The notes under the pieces are model-generated. The model was not told the origin of the DNA. It searched no databases and saw only the letters and a program-made list of their open reading frames with translations. From JAQGJA01 sp965651535 (lineage in GTDB: Bacteria; Pseudomonadota; Alphaproteobacteria; Micavibrionales; SZUA-601), in contig CBFGSX010000008.1 in the NCBI GenBank assembly GCA_965651535.1, positions 1 to 23,725 on the forward strand: 23,725 nucleotides of DNA, in the 5' to 3' direction. Numbering within the stretch: the first letter of the stretch is position 1; each line of letters begins with the position of its first letter. The translations under genes were made by a program, and so were the position numbers. This document shows, in pieces, positions 15,422 through 22,084 of the stretch.

Positions 15422-16177
15422 ATGATCGAACAAACCGCTGCTGACATGATTGAGTCAGCTCCGGCCGCACCGGCTGCCAAGCCCGCGGCTAAGAAGAAGA
15501 AGACCGTTCGCAAGAAAGCCAAAAAGGCAGCTGCTAAGAAGCCTGCCAAGAAGGCCAAAAAAGCGAAAAAAGCCACCAAGAAAAAAGTAGCTAAGAAGCC
15601 CGCCAAGAAAGCCGCCGCTAAGAAGCCGGCCAAAAAGGCGAAAAAAGCTACCAAGAAAAAAGTAGCTAAGAAGCCCGCCAAGAAAGCCGCTGCTAAGAAG
15701 CCGGCCAAAAAGGCGAAAAAAGCTACCAAAAGAAAAGTAGCCAAGAAGCCGGCCAAGAAAGCCGCCGTTAAGAAAACGGCTGCCAAGAAACCGGCCAAAA
15801 GAAGGGCTAAAAAAGTAAAAAAGCCTAAAGACGGAGCAGCCGTAAATCGTAAGGGATTTGCACAAGCTGCTTCGTCACAATTCGGAAAAGCCTCCACCTC
15901 TTTCAACGAAGGCATGGAAAATCTCAACGCCACGTTCATGGGCTATGCCCAGGAGCAGGCCGAGGACATGGTCGCTGCGACTCAGCAGCTTCTGAACTGC
16001 CGGACTCTGGAAGATGTGGCTATGGTTCAAACCCAATACATGCAACAGAGCTTTGACCGCCTTATCAAAGAGGCGAGCAAACTGGCGCAGACCACGGCCA
16101 ATCTGGCCAAGGACACGTCGTCGCCGCTCAAGGGTCAGATCGAGGACTTTGTCCAGAAGATGACCCGCGCGGCCTGA
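15422..16177 (+). CDS. Histone H1-like lysine-rich repeat protein fused to a phasin domain
   Basis: The 251-residue product has a short acidic/Ala start (1-19), then about 115 residues (20-136) made almost only of Lys, Ala and Pro in AAKKPAKKA-type repeats, as in bacterial histone H1-like proteins. Residues about 142-251 form a helical, polar domain resembling phasins (phasin_2 type): SFNEGMENLNATFMGYAQEQAEDM, then CRTLEDVAMVQTQYMQQSF and LAKDTSSPLKGQIEDFV, each shown here in part only. Phasins coat polyhydroxyalkanoate granules; the basic repeats should bind DNA. The pair suggests a granule-nucleoid linker like PhaF of Pseudomonas, but with the domains in reverse order. No PHA synthase lies in the window. 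It has a strong ribosome site and a terminator right after it, so it is likely monocistronic and well expressed. Confidence 0.85.
   Translation: MIEQTAADMIESAPAAPAAKPAAKKKKTVRKKAKKAAAKKPAKKAKKAKKATKKKVAKKPAKKAAAKKPAKKAKKATKKKVAKKPAKKAAAKKPAKKAKKATKRKVAKKPAKKAAVKKTAAKKPAKRRAKKVKKPKDGAAVNRKGFAQAASSQFGKASTSFNEGMENLNATFMGYAQEQAEDMVAATQQLLNCRTLEDVAMVQTQYMQQSFDRLIKEASKLAQTTANLAKDTSSPLKGQIEDFVQKMTRAA
15530..15763 (+). repeat. In-frame tandem repeats (84, 75 and 75 bp) in the phasin-like gene
   Basis: Two adjacent 75-bp units (15614-15688 and 15689-15763) encode the same 25-residue Lys/Ala/Pro module with one or two changes. They are preceded by an 84-bp unit with an extra Lys-Lys-Ala (15530-15613). 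The DNA of the units is nearly identical, including synonymous positions, which points to recent duplication. Confidence 0.85.
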
Positions 16178-16205
16178 GGCCGGGTTTGACGAATTGAAGA
16201 CATTC

Positions 16206-16236
16206 AAAACCCCCGGGAGAAATTCCGGGGGTTTTT
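16206..16236 (+). terminator. Intrinsic terminator after the phasin-like gene
   Basis: AAAACCCCCGG (16206-16216) pairs with CCGGGGGTTTT (16225-16235) around an 8-base loop and ends in a T-run. It begins 29 bases past the stop codon. Confidence 0.92.
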
Positions 16237-16259
16237 CTTTGATCGGAATGTCCTTTTGT

Positions 16260-16363
16260 CCCCCTCTCCCGTCCGTGCTTCGCCTGCGGCTTCACAGGAC
16301 GACCTCTCCCGCGAGGGGAGAGGTGTTTTCTTAGGCTCCCTCCCTTGACGGGAGAGGGGGAAA
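16260..16363. repeat. CTCTCCC/GGGAGAG palindromic module, copy 2 (inverted)
   Basis: The block at 16300-16325 is the exact inverse of 1836-1861, and CCCTTGACGGGAGAG (16343-16357) is the inverse of 1921-1935. The central variable part differs: here it reads GTCCGTGCTTCGCCTGCGGC and on, instead of the CCACGC hairpin of copy 1. The element fills the gap between the phasin terminator and the sirtuin gene. Confidence 0.8.
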
Positions 16364-16415
16364 TAGGCGCGACAATACTTTTATTCGAAGCCGGATTCAT
16401 GCTAGTCTTAACAAA

Positions 16416-17150
16416 ATGTTATCGATAAAACCTCAAGCATCGCTTGTGATCCTGACGGGTGCCGGAATCTCCAAAGAGTCCGGCCTCGACACGTTCCGCG
16501 ATGGCGACGGGCTGTGGGCGAAGCACCGCATCGAGGATGTTTGCACGCCCGAGGCCTTTGTGCGCGACCCGGCGCTGGTGCATGAATTTTATAACGCGCG
16601 CCGCCGCCAGCTGCGCGATCCTGCCGTGCAACCCAATGCCGCGCATGGTGCGCTGGCGCGCCTCCAGCAACTTTGGCCGGGCGAGGTTACGCTTATCACC
16701 CAGAACATCGACGATCTGCACGCGCGCGGCGGCAGCCCCGCCGTCATCCATATGCACGGCGAGCTGATGCGGCTGCGCTGTCTGGCCTGCGGTAATGGCG
16801 GCCGCACCGAAGGCGACAGTTCGACGGAAACCGCCTGCGCGCATTGCGGTAAACCGGGCCATGTCCGGCCCGATATCGTCTGGTTCGGCGAAATGCCCTA
16901 TGCCATGCCCGCCATCGAAAGCGCTCTCGAGGATGCGGATCTGTTCGTCGCCGTCGGAACCTCCGGCACGGTCTATCCGGCGGCGGGGTTTTGCGATCTG
17001 GCGCGGCTGCACGGCGCGCGCACGGTCGAGATCAACCTTGCGCCCTCGGCTCGCGCGGGCTATTTCGATCACGGCTTTTACGGCCCGGCCACCGCCGAGG
17101 TGCCGCGCTTTGTCGGCGGCCTACTCAAGGAAATCGGCATTATTCTTTAA
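16416..17150 (+). CDS. cobB: NAD-dependent protein deacylase, sirtuin class III (CobB-like)
   Basis: This Sir2-family enzyme removes acyl groups from lysines using NAD+. The 244-residue product shows the NAD-binding GAGISKESGLDTFR (15-28), TQNIDDLHARGG (95-106), catalytic H114 in HMHGEL, a four-cysteine zinc site (C122, C125, C141, C144) and VGTSGTVYPA. The FYNARRRQL segment has Y59 and R62, the Tyr-x-x-Arg pair that gives SIRT5 and E. coli CobB desuccinylase and demalonylase activity. There is no Shine-Dalgarno sequence before the ATG. A possible -10 TAGTCT at 16403-16408 would start transcription close to the ATG, so a leaderless mRNA is possible. The NAD kinase gene follows after 34 bases. 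Confidence 0.94.
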   Translation: MLSIKPQASLVILTGAGISKESGLDTFRDGDGLWAKHRIEDVCTPEAFVRDPALVHEFYNARRRQLRDPAVQPNAAHGALARLQQLWPGEVTLITQNIDDLHARGGSPAVIHMHGELMRLRCLACGNGGRTEGDSSTETACAHCGKPGHVRPDIVWFGEMPYAMPAIESALEDADLFVAVGTSGTVYPAAGFCDLARLHGARTVEINLAPSARAGYFDHGFYGPATAEVPRFVGGLLKEIGIIL

Positions 17151-17184
17151 CGAGTTTTATTCAAATTCTGCTAGATTGGTTGCG

Positions 17185-17973
17185 ATGTCCCGACCCGACG
17201 CCCCCGTCAAGGTTTCCAAGATCGCCGTGTTCGCCGCCGATACGCCGCTGGCGCACAAGGCCTATCGCGAGATCACCCAGAAATACCCCATCGCGGAAAT
17301 GGCCGAGGCCGATGCGCTGGTGGCTTTGGGCGGCGACGGCCAGATGCTCCAGGTCATGCACCAGGCCATGCCGCTTAACAAACCAATCTATGGGATGAAT
17401 CTGGGGTCGGTCGGATTCATGCTGAACAATTACTCGCCGGACTTTCTGTTCGAGCGCATCGAAAAGGCGCACAGCGTCTATCTCAACCCGTTGGTCATGG
17501 AGGCCAGAACGGTCGAGGGCGCGGTGCATACGGCGCAGGCGATCAACGAGGTGTCGCTGTGGCGCGACTCGCGTCAGGCCGCCAAGATCTCGATCGATGT
17601 GGATGATGTGAACCGCCTGGCCGAGCTGATCTGCGACGGGGTGATGATTTCAACCCCTGCGGGATCCACCGCCTATAACCTGTCGGCACATGGGCCGATC
17701 CTGCCGATACGATCGCAAGTGTTGGCGCTGACGCCTGTTTGCCCCTTCCGCCCGCGGCGCTGGCGCGGCGCGCTTTTGCCGCATGATGCGGCGGTGCGCT
17801 TTACCGTGCTCGAGCCGGACAAGCGGCCCGTCAATGCCGCCGCCGACAGCTTCGAAGTGGAAAACGTGGTGCAGGTCGATATCCGCAAGGATCGCGCGAC
17901 GCATATCCGCCTGCTGTTCGATCCCGGACAGTCCCTCGAAGACCGGATCAGCCGGGAACAGTTTATTTCTTAG
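17185..17973 (+). CDS. nadK: NAD kinase
   Basis: NAD kinase phosphorylates NAD+ to NADP+, the only route to NADP. The start at 17185 gives 262 residues, the usual alphaproteobacterial size. Conserved parts are the GGDG motif (49-52, catalytic D51), GMNLGSVGFMLNNY, AINEVSLWR, the glycine-rich STPAGSTAYNLSAHGPILP and SPFRPRRWRG-type CPFRPRRWRGALLP. The frame is open far upstream inside the sirtuin gene, but that part is unconserved. No Shine-Dalgarno site precedes the ATG. It probably shares a transcript with the sirtuin gene. The stop directly abuts the stop of the convergent PBP gene (17974), with no spacer. Confidence 0.95.
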   Translation: MSRPDAPVKVSKIAVFAADTPLAHKAYREITQKYPIAEMAEADALVALGGDGQMLQVMHQAMPLNKPIYGMNLGSVGFMLNNYSPDFLFERIEKAHSVYLNPLVMEARTVEGAVHTAQAINEVSLWRDSRQAAKISIDVDDVNRLAELICDGVMISTPAGSTAYNLSAHGPILPIRSQVLALTPVCPFRPRRWRGALLPHDAAVRFTVLEPDKRPVNAAADSFEVENVVQVDIRKDRATHIRLLFDPGQSLEDRISREQFIS

Positions 17974-19983
17974 TTACTCCGCGCCGTCCCATTCGATATC
18001 CGGCTTGGGCGCGCCGAGGATGTTTTTCAACAGCGATTCAAACAGCGCGCCGGGCGAAGCGCCCGTGCCTGACGGTGTGGTCACGCGCGCCGATTGCGTC
18101 GGCAAAGGCTTGACGGGAATATCGCGGTGCGCCGCGGTCATCACTTCGCGCCAGATGCGTGCGGGAACCGATCCGCCCGTGACGCGCTTCATCGGCGTGT
18201 TGTCGTCATTGCCGACCCATACCGCGCCGACCAGATCCGCCGTATAGCCGATGAACCACGCATCGCGGTAATCCGAGCTTGTTCCGGTTTTTCCGGCGGC
18301 GGGGCGGTTGATCGCCGCGGCCTGACCCGTGCCGTAAAAGATCACGTTTTGCAGCATTCTATTCATATCGGCGACGACATCCGGCTCGAGAACGGGAACG
18401 GGCGGCAATTCGCGGCGCTGGAACAGCGTGATGCCGCTTTGGGTATGAATGGCGCGGATCGCATAAGGTTCGACCGCAAGTCCCCGATTGGCCAGCGACG
18501 CATAGGCGGCGGTCATTTGCAGCATATGCACTTCGCTCGTGCCCAAGGCCAGCGACAGATCGGATTGCAGCGCGTCGGTCACGCCCAGACGCTGCGCCAC
18601 GCGCTTGACCTTGGTGATGCCGACTTGATCCAAGGTTTGCACCGCGACGCTGTTGAGCGATTGCGCGACCGCGTCCTGCAGGCGCACCGTGCCACGATAT
18701 TTCCCGTCATAGTTTTCCGGCGCATAGCCGCGGATTTTCACGGGCGCGTCGTTGACCAGCGTGTCCGGCGTGAAACCGTTTTCAAGCGCCGCGATATAGA
18801 TGAACGGCTTGAAGCTGGAGCCGGGCTGTCGCTTGCTCAGCACCGCGCGGTTGAACTGGCTGCGCGTGTACTCCTTGCCGCCGATCATCGTCGTCACCGC
18901 GCCGTCGGGCTGCATGACGATCATCGCGCCCTGTCCGACGTTCCGTTCCTTGCCCGCGGTCTCGAGATTCTGGCGCAAGGTTCTGGAGGCAAAATTCTGT
19001 AGCGCGGAATCCAGCGTCGTGTCGACGATCAGATTCTGGCTGCTGGGGCCGATATAGCTTTCGACCTGGCTCATGGCCCAGTCGGCGAAATAGCGCATAT
19101 CGGGGCTGCCGCTGGCGCTGTATTTGCGCGCGGGCAGGGGCTTGATGTCCATCTTCTCCGCGCCGGGGCGCAGATAGCCCGCATCGACCATCGCCGCCAG
19201 CACGATGCGCGTGCGTTGCAATGTCAGCTTGGGATTGTTGTCCGGTGAAAAGCGCGACGGGGCTTTGAGCAATCCCGCGATCATCGCCGCCTGTTCCAGC
19301 GTCAAATGCCGCGCCGAGCTGTCGAAATAGACGCGCGCGGCGGAATCCACACCATAGGCGCCCGCCCCCAGATAAACGCGGTTGAGATAAGCGGCCAGAA
19401 TGGTGTCTTTGTCGTAGCGGCGCTCGAGATAAAGCGCGAGCAAAGCCTCTTTGACTTTGCGCGTGACGGTGCGCTCGGGCGATAGGAACAGGTTTTTCGC
19501 CAGCTGTTGCGTGATGGTCGAGCCGCCCTGCACGACGCCGCGCGAGCGGAAATTGGCGAACATGGCGCGCGCCAGACCGATCGGGTCGACGCCGATATGC
19601 TTGTAAAAGCGGCGGTCCTCGACCGCCAGCACGGCGTTGATCAGATGCGGCGACATTTGCGAAACGGTCAGGATCTCGCCCTGACGGTCGCCGAGGCGCG
19701 CGAATTCCTTGCCGTTGCGGTCGCGCAAAATCACCGTCGGCTTGTCGTCCATGTTCACGGCCTTGCGGATGTCGGGCAGGCTCATGGACAGGATCAGCAC
19801 CATCGCGCTGAAGAACACGAATCCCCAAAACGCCGTCAGCGCGCCGAGGCGCAGCACCTTGCCCCAGCGCAATCGCGGCAGGCGAAACCACGGCCAGCCG
19901 AAAAACCACGCCACACGCGCGCGTATGTTTTTCATGGTAAACGGGGATGATTTGCGCGTTTTACGGCGACGTTTGCGGGCCAT
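17974..19983 (-). CDS. Penicillin-binding protein 1A family (class A PBP)
   Basis: This bifunctional enzyme polymerises and cross-links peptidoglycan at the inner membrane. The 669-residue product has a very basic cytoplasmic tail, one transmembrane helix (about 43-68), a GT51 glycosyltransferase domain with E122 in AVEDRRFYKHIG and GGSTITQQLAKN (153-164), and a transpeptidase domain with S389-S-F-K392, S442-L-N444 and KTGT (564-567). The linker between the two domains is only about 40 residues, so the large insert of E. coli PBP1A is absent and the protein is about 180 residues shorter. The C-terminus is Pro/Thr/Ser-rich. It is divergent from the anti-sigma kinase gene with 79 bases between. 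It could be named mrcA or pbp1A; I am sure of the family, not the symbol. Confidence 0.94.
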   Translation of the reverse strand: MARKRRRKTRKSSPFTMKNIRARVAWFFGWPWFRLPRLRWGKVLRLGALTAFWGFVFFSAMVLILSMSLPDIRKAVNMDDKPTVILRDRNGKEFARLGDRQGEILTVSQMSPHLINAVLAVEDRRFYKHIGVDPIGLARAMFANFRSRGVVQGGSTITQQLAKNLFLSPERTVTRKVKEALLALYLERRYDKDTILAAYLNRVYLGAGAYGVDSAARVYFDSSARHLTLEQAAMIAGLLKAPSRFSPDNNPKLTLQRTRIVLAAMVDAGYLRPGAEKMDIKPLPARKYSASGSPDMRYFADWAMSQVESYIGPSSQNLIVDTTLDSALQNFASRTLRQNLETAGKERNVGQGAMIVMQPDGAVTTMIGGKEYTRSQFNRAVLSKRQPGSSFKPFIYIAALENGFTPDTLVNDAPVKIRGYAPENYDGKYRGTVRLQDAVAQSLNSVAVQTLDQVGITKVKRVAQRLGVTDALQSDLSLALGTSEVHMLQMTAAYASLANRGLAVEPYAIRAIHTQSGITLFQRRELPPVPVLEPDVVADMNRMLQNVIFYGTGQAAAINRPAAGKTGTSSDYRDAWFIGYTADLVGAVWVGNDDNTPMKRVTGGSVPARIWREVMTAAHRDIPVKPLPTQSARVTTPSGTGASPGALFESLLKNILGAPKPDIEWDGAE

Positions 19984-20062
19984 GGTATGTATACATTAAG
20001 ACGATGTTTTCGTTCCTGATGTTTCATAGCAGGAGAACGTCAAAACGCAAAGGGTTTCCCCT

Positions 20063-20518
20063 ATGGCCCGCGCCGCGCCGACCCATTCGATCGTCATTAC
20101 CCGCGAGCCGGATCGCCGCCTGTCGGATTTCCGGCGCGAGGTGCTGGACGCGCTCGAGGGCGGGCCGCATCACGGAAGCCGCAACCGGCTGGCGCTGGCG
20201 GTCAACGAAGTCGTGGCCAATGTGCTGCGCCATTCCCGCCCGTCCGCGACGGAAATTCGCATCGATTTCACCGCGCTGGATGGCGCGCCCTGTTGCATTT
20301 TGCGCGACAATGGCGGCAGCTTTGCGCAATTTTCCACGATCTGGCGCGGCTTGGCCGCCAAGCCGCGCTTCGGCGGCGCGTGCGTCGGGCTGGGGCTGGT
20401 CAAATCGCTTTTCCCCAAAGCGCGCTATCGGCCCAAAAACGCGCGCCGGAAATTCAACGAATTCATCCTGCCCCTGACGGGGCTTGCGGGCGACGATCTG
20501 CCTGATTTTTTCCAATGA
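20063..20518 (+). CDS. Anti-sigma factor-type serine kinase (RsbW/SpoIIAB-like HATPase)
   Basis: The 151-residue product is a stand-alone GHKL ATPase domain. The N box has E49 and N53 in VNEVVANVLRHS, the G1 box is DNGGSF (82-87), and the G2 box is GLGLVKSLFPKARY (109-122). Proteins of this size and kind bind and inhibit a sigma factor or other target and phosphorylate a STAS antagonist, as RsbW does. AAAGGG a few bases upstream supports the ATG. The next gene, a STAS protein, overlaps by ATGA or follows within 12 bases, as expected of a kinase/antagonist pair. No sigma factor gene is nearby. The PP2C phosphatase at 11521-12591 is a candidate third partner. Confidence 0.87.
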   Translation: MARAAPTHSIVITREPDRRLSDFRREVLDALEGGPHHGSRNRLALAVNEVVANVLRHSRPSATEIRIDFTALDGAPCCILRDNGGSFAQFSTIWRGLAAKPRFGGACVGLGLVKSLFPKARYRPKNARRKFNEFILPLTGLAGDDLPDFFQ

Positions 20519-20529
20519 AAGGAAGTGCC

Positions 20530-20889
20530 ATGGACTATCGCAACGATCATTTGACCTTTACCGCCGGGGCGGGCTACACGCTGCTGCGTTTTCTGGGCGA
20601 TCTGGATATGCAGGTGATGATTCAGGTGCGCCCCGCCATCGAACCGCTTTTGGCCCAGATCGAAACGCCGGTCTTTGTCGATTTATCGGCAGTGGAATTT
20701 CTGGATTCCAGCGCGGTGAATCTGCTGGCGCTGGTGTTCCAGACGACGCAGAAAAACCACCAGCCGATGATCATCTGCGCCGCCGCCGATCAGCCCGCCG
20801 CCGTCATCGAGATGGTGGGCCTGAGCGACTATGTGCCGCTGGTGGCCGATTTGGAGGCGGCAAAAGCCGCCTTGAAGATACGCGCATAA
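20530..20889 (+). CDS. STAS-domain anti-sigma factor antagonist (RsbV/SpoIIAA-like)
   Basis: A 119-residue single STAS domain. The strand and loop VFVDLSAVEFLDSSAVNLLAL carries D59-S60-S61, given here in part; by family, the second Ser (S61) is the one phosphorylated by the partner kinase. Later parts (MIICAAADQPAAVIEMVGLSDYVPL) match the family. The ATG at 20530 has AAAGGAAG at good spacing; an ATG at 20515 overlaps the kinase stop (ATGA) and would add five residues. Both support translational coupling with the kinase gene. Unphosphorylated protein would bind the kinase and release its target. Confidence 0.88.
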   Translation: MDYRNDHLTFTAGAGYTLLRFLGDLDMQVMIQVRPAIEPLLAQIETPVFVDLSAVEFLDSSAVNLLALVFQTTQKNHQPMIICAAADQPAAVIEMVGLSDYVPLVADLEAAKAALKIRA

Positions 20890-20895
20890 AGCCGT

Positions 20896-21017
20896 ATTCT
20901 GAAACCCTTCCTTTGTCATCCTGAGGCCGCAGGCCGAAGGATCTCGGCAGAGGGCGTTGTTCTGTGCCGAGATTCTTCGCTTCGCTCAGAATGACAAAGT
21001 GGAAAGAGTTTCAGAAT
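20896..21017. repeat. 122-bp imperfect palindromic element ending in the amgK start codon
   Basis: ATTCTGAAAC (20896-20905) is the inverse of GTTTCAGAAT (21008-21017), and CTTTGTCAT (20911-20919) is the inverse of ATGACAAAG (20991-20999). Inside are GAGGCCGCAGGCC and CTTCGCTTCGCTCAG blocks and a TCTCGGCA / TGCCGAGA pair (20942-20949, 20965-20972, approximate). The right arm contains the first two bases of the next gene's ATG. Confidence 0.8.
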
Positions 21018-22074
21018 GACGAACGCGCCCGAGAAAATGCCCGATTTCGCCGCCTTGCGCCTGGCTGCGCGCGACGCGTTTGTGCGTGAAAACGGCTGGG
21101 ATCCGGCGACCGCCAAATTGCTGGTCGAAGAAGGGTCGTTCCGCAAATATTACCGCTTGCGCAACGGGGACAAAACCATCGTCCTGCTCGACAGCCCGAA
21201 CCCGAAAGCGCCGCAGGAACGCCTGCAGAACGTCGTCGATTACGCCGCCGCGCTCAATGCCATCGGTTTGCGCGCGCCGGCCGTTTCCGCCGTTGACATG
21301 GAACGCGGCTTTGCGCTGATCGAGGATTTCGGCGACGATGTGTACACGAAGCTTTTCGACGCAGGCGCAGACAAGGAAATTTACCTGACCAAGGCGATGG
21401 ACGCGCTGGTGCATCTGCACCGCCATCTGGATGTATCGAAAATGTCAAATCTGGGCGACGATCTGGCCTATTTCGAATGGGAAAACCCGTATTTCACCAA
21501 CTGGTTCTGGCCGGCGCGCAACCAACACGAAACGCCGCCCGACGTGTCGGCGGAATATCTGGCGCTGTGGAAGAAATTGCTGACGGGTCTGCCGCCGATC
21601 ATGAAAACCATGTGCATGACGGATTACCATGCGCCGAATTTGATGGACCTCAAGGACGGCGAGGGGATTAAGTCGGTCGGTATCATCGATATTCAGGATT
21701 CCATCCTGTGCTCGCCCGTCTATGACGTGATGAGCCTGCTCGAGGATGACCGCCGCGATCTGGACGATGCCATCGGGTTGAAATTGCGCGCGCGCTACCG
21801 CGACGCCATGAAGGACAGGATCGATCCCGAATTGTTCGATCTTTATTATGCGGTGCACAGCGCCCAGCGCCATGCCAAAAACATGGGCAATTTCGTGCGC
21901 ATCGCCGTGCAGAAAAACGCGCCGCGCTGGCTCGATTACATTCCGGTCGCAACAAAATGGTTCGACCGCGCGTTGCGCAGTCACGATTACCTCGCGCCGA
22001 TGCAAAAATGGTTTGCGAAGAACAGCCCGGATTACAACGAAAAACTCACCAATGTCCGTTTCTTTTTGAAATAG
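21016..22074 (+). CDS. AmgK-like cell-wall sugar kinase (aminoglycoside phosphotransferase fold)
   Basis: The 352-residue product belongs to the COG3178-type phosphotransferases, whose studied members (AmgK) phosphorylate N-acetylmuramate and N-acetylglucosamine at the anomeric position in peptidoglycan recycling. It has a nucleotide-binding N-lobe (GSFRKYYRL, TIVLLDSPNP), IEDFGDD, a catalytic loop MTDYHAPNLM with D203 and N208, and the metal-binding VGIIDIQDS with D225, then YDVMSLLEDDRRDL. The His of the usual HxD motif is Met here. In many alphaproteobacteria amgK sits with tsaE and murU; neither is beside it here. The start codon lies in a repeat arm and the ribosome site is weak (GGAAAGAG). 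The aminotransferase gene follows after 10 bases. Confidence 0.82.
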   Translation: MTNAPEKMPDFAALRLAARDAFVRENGWDPATAKLLVEEGSFRKYYRLRNGDKTIVLLDSPNPKAPQERLQNVVDYAAALNAIGLRAPAVSAVDMERGFALIEDFGDDVYTKLFDAGADKEIYLTKAMDALVHLHRHLDVSKMSNLGDDLAYFEWENPYFTNWFWPARNQHETPPDVSAEYLALWKKLLTGLPPIMKTMCMTDYHAPNLMDLKDGEGIKSVGIIDIQDSILCSPVYDVMSLLEDDRRDLDDAIGLKLRARYRDAMKDRIDPELFDLYYAVHSAQRHAKNMGNFVRIAVQKNAPRWLDYIPVATKWFDRALRSHDYLAPMQKWFAKNSPDYNEKLTNVRFFLK

Positions 22075-22084
22075 GAGAGAGAAA

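Noticed and set aside
15530..15763. Regular repeats that could be mistaken for a CRISPR array
   Set aside because: The units are contiguous, in frame and coding, with no unique spacers.
15295..15939. Minus-strand frame reading as a highly hydrophobic FLAGFLAAAF-type repeat protein
   Set aside because: It is the reverse complement of the AAG/GCC-rich lysine-alanine repeats. The plus-strand gene has a strong ribosome site, a phasin domain and a terminator.
16795..17184. 130-codon upstream extension of the nadK frame into the sirtuin gene
   Set aside because: The extension is unconserved and Arg/Pro-rich, and the sirtuin frame there is clearly coding. The ATG at 17185 gives the normal protein size.
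18782..19909. 375-codon frame on the same strand as the penicillin-binding protein gene but shifted
   Set aside because: Its composition is Arg/Gly/Ala-rich without motifs, while the main frame carries complete GT51 and transpeptidase motifs.
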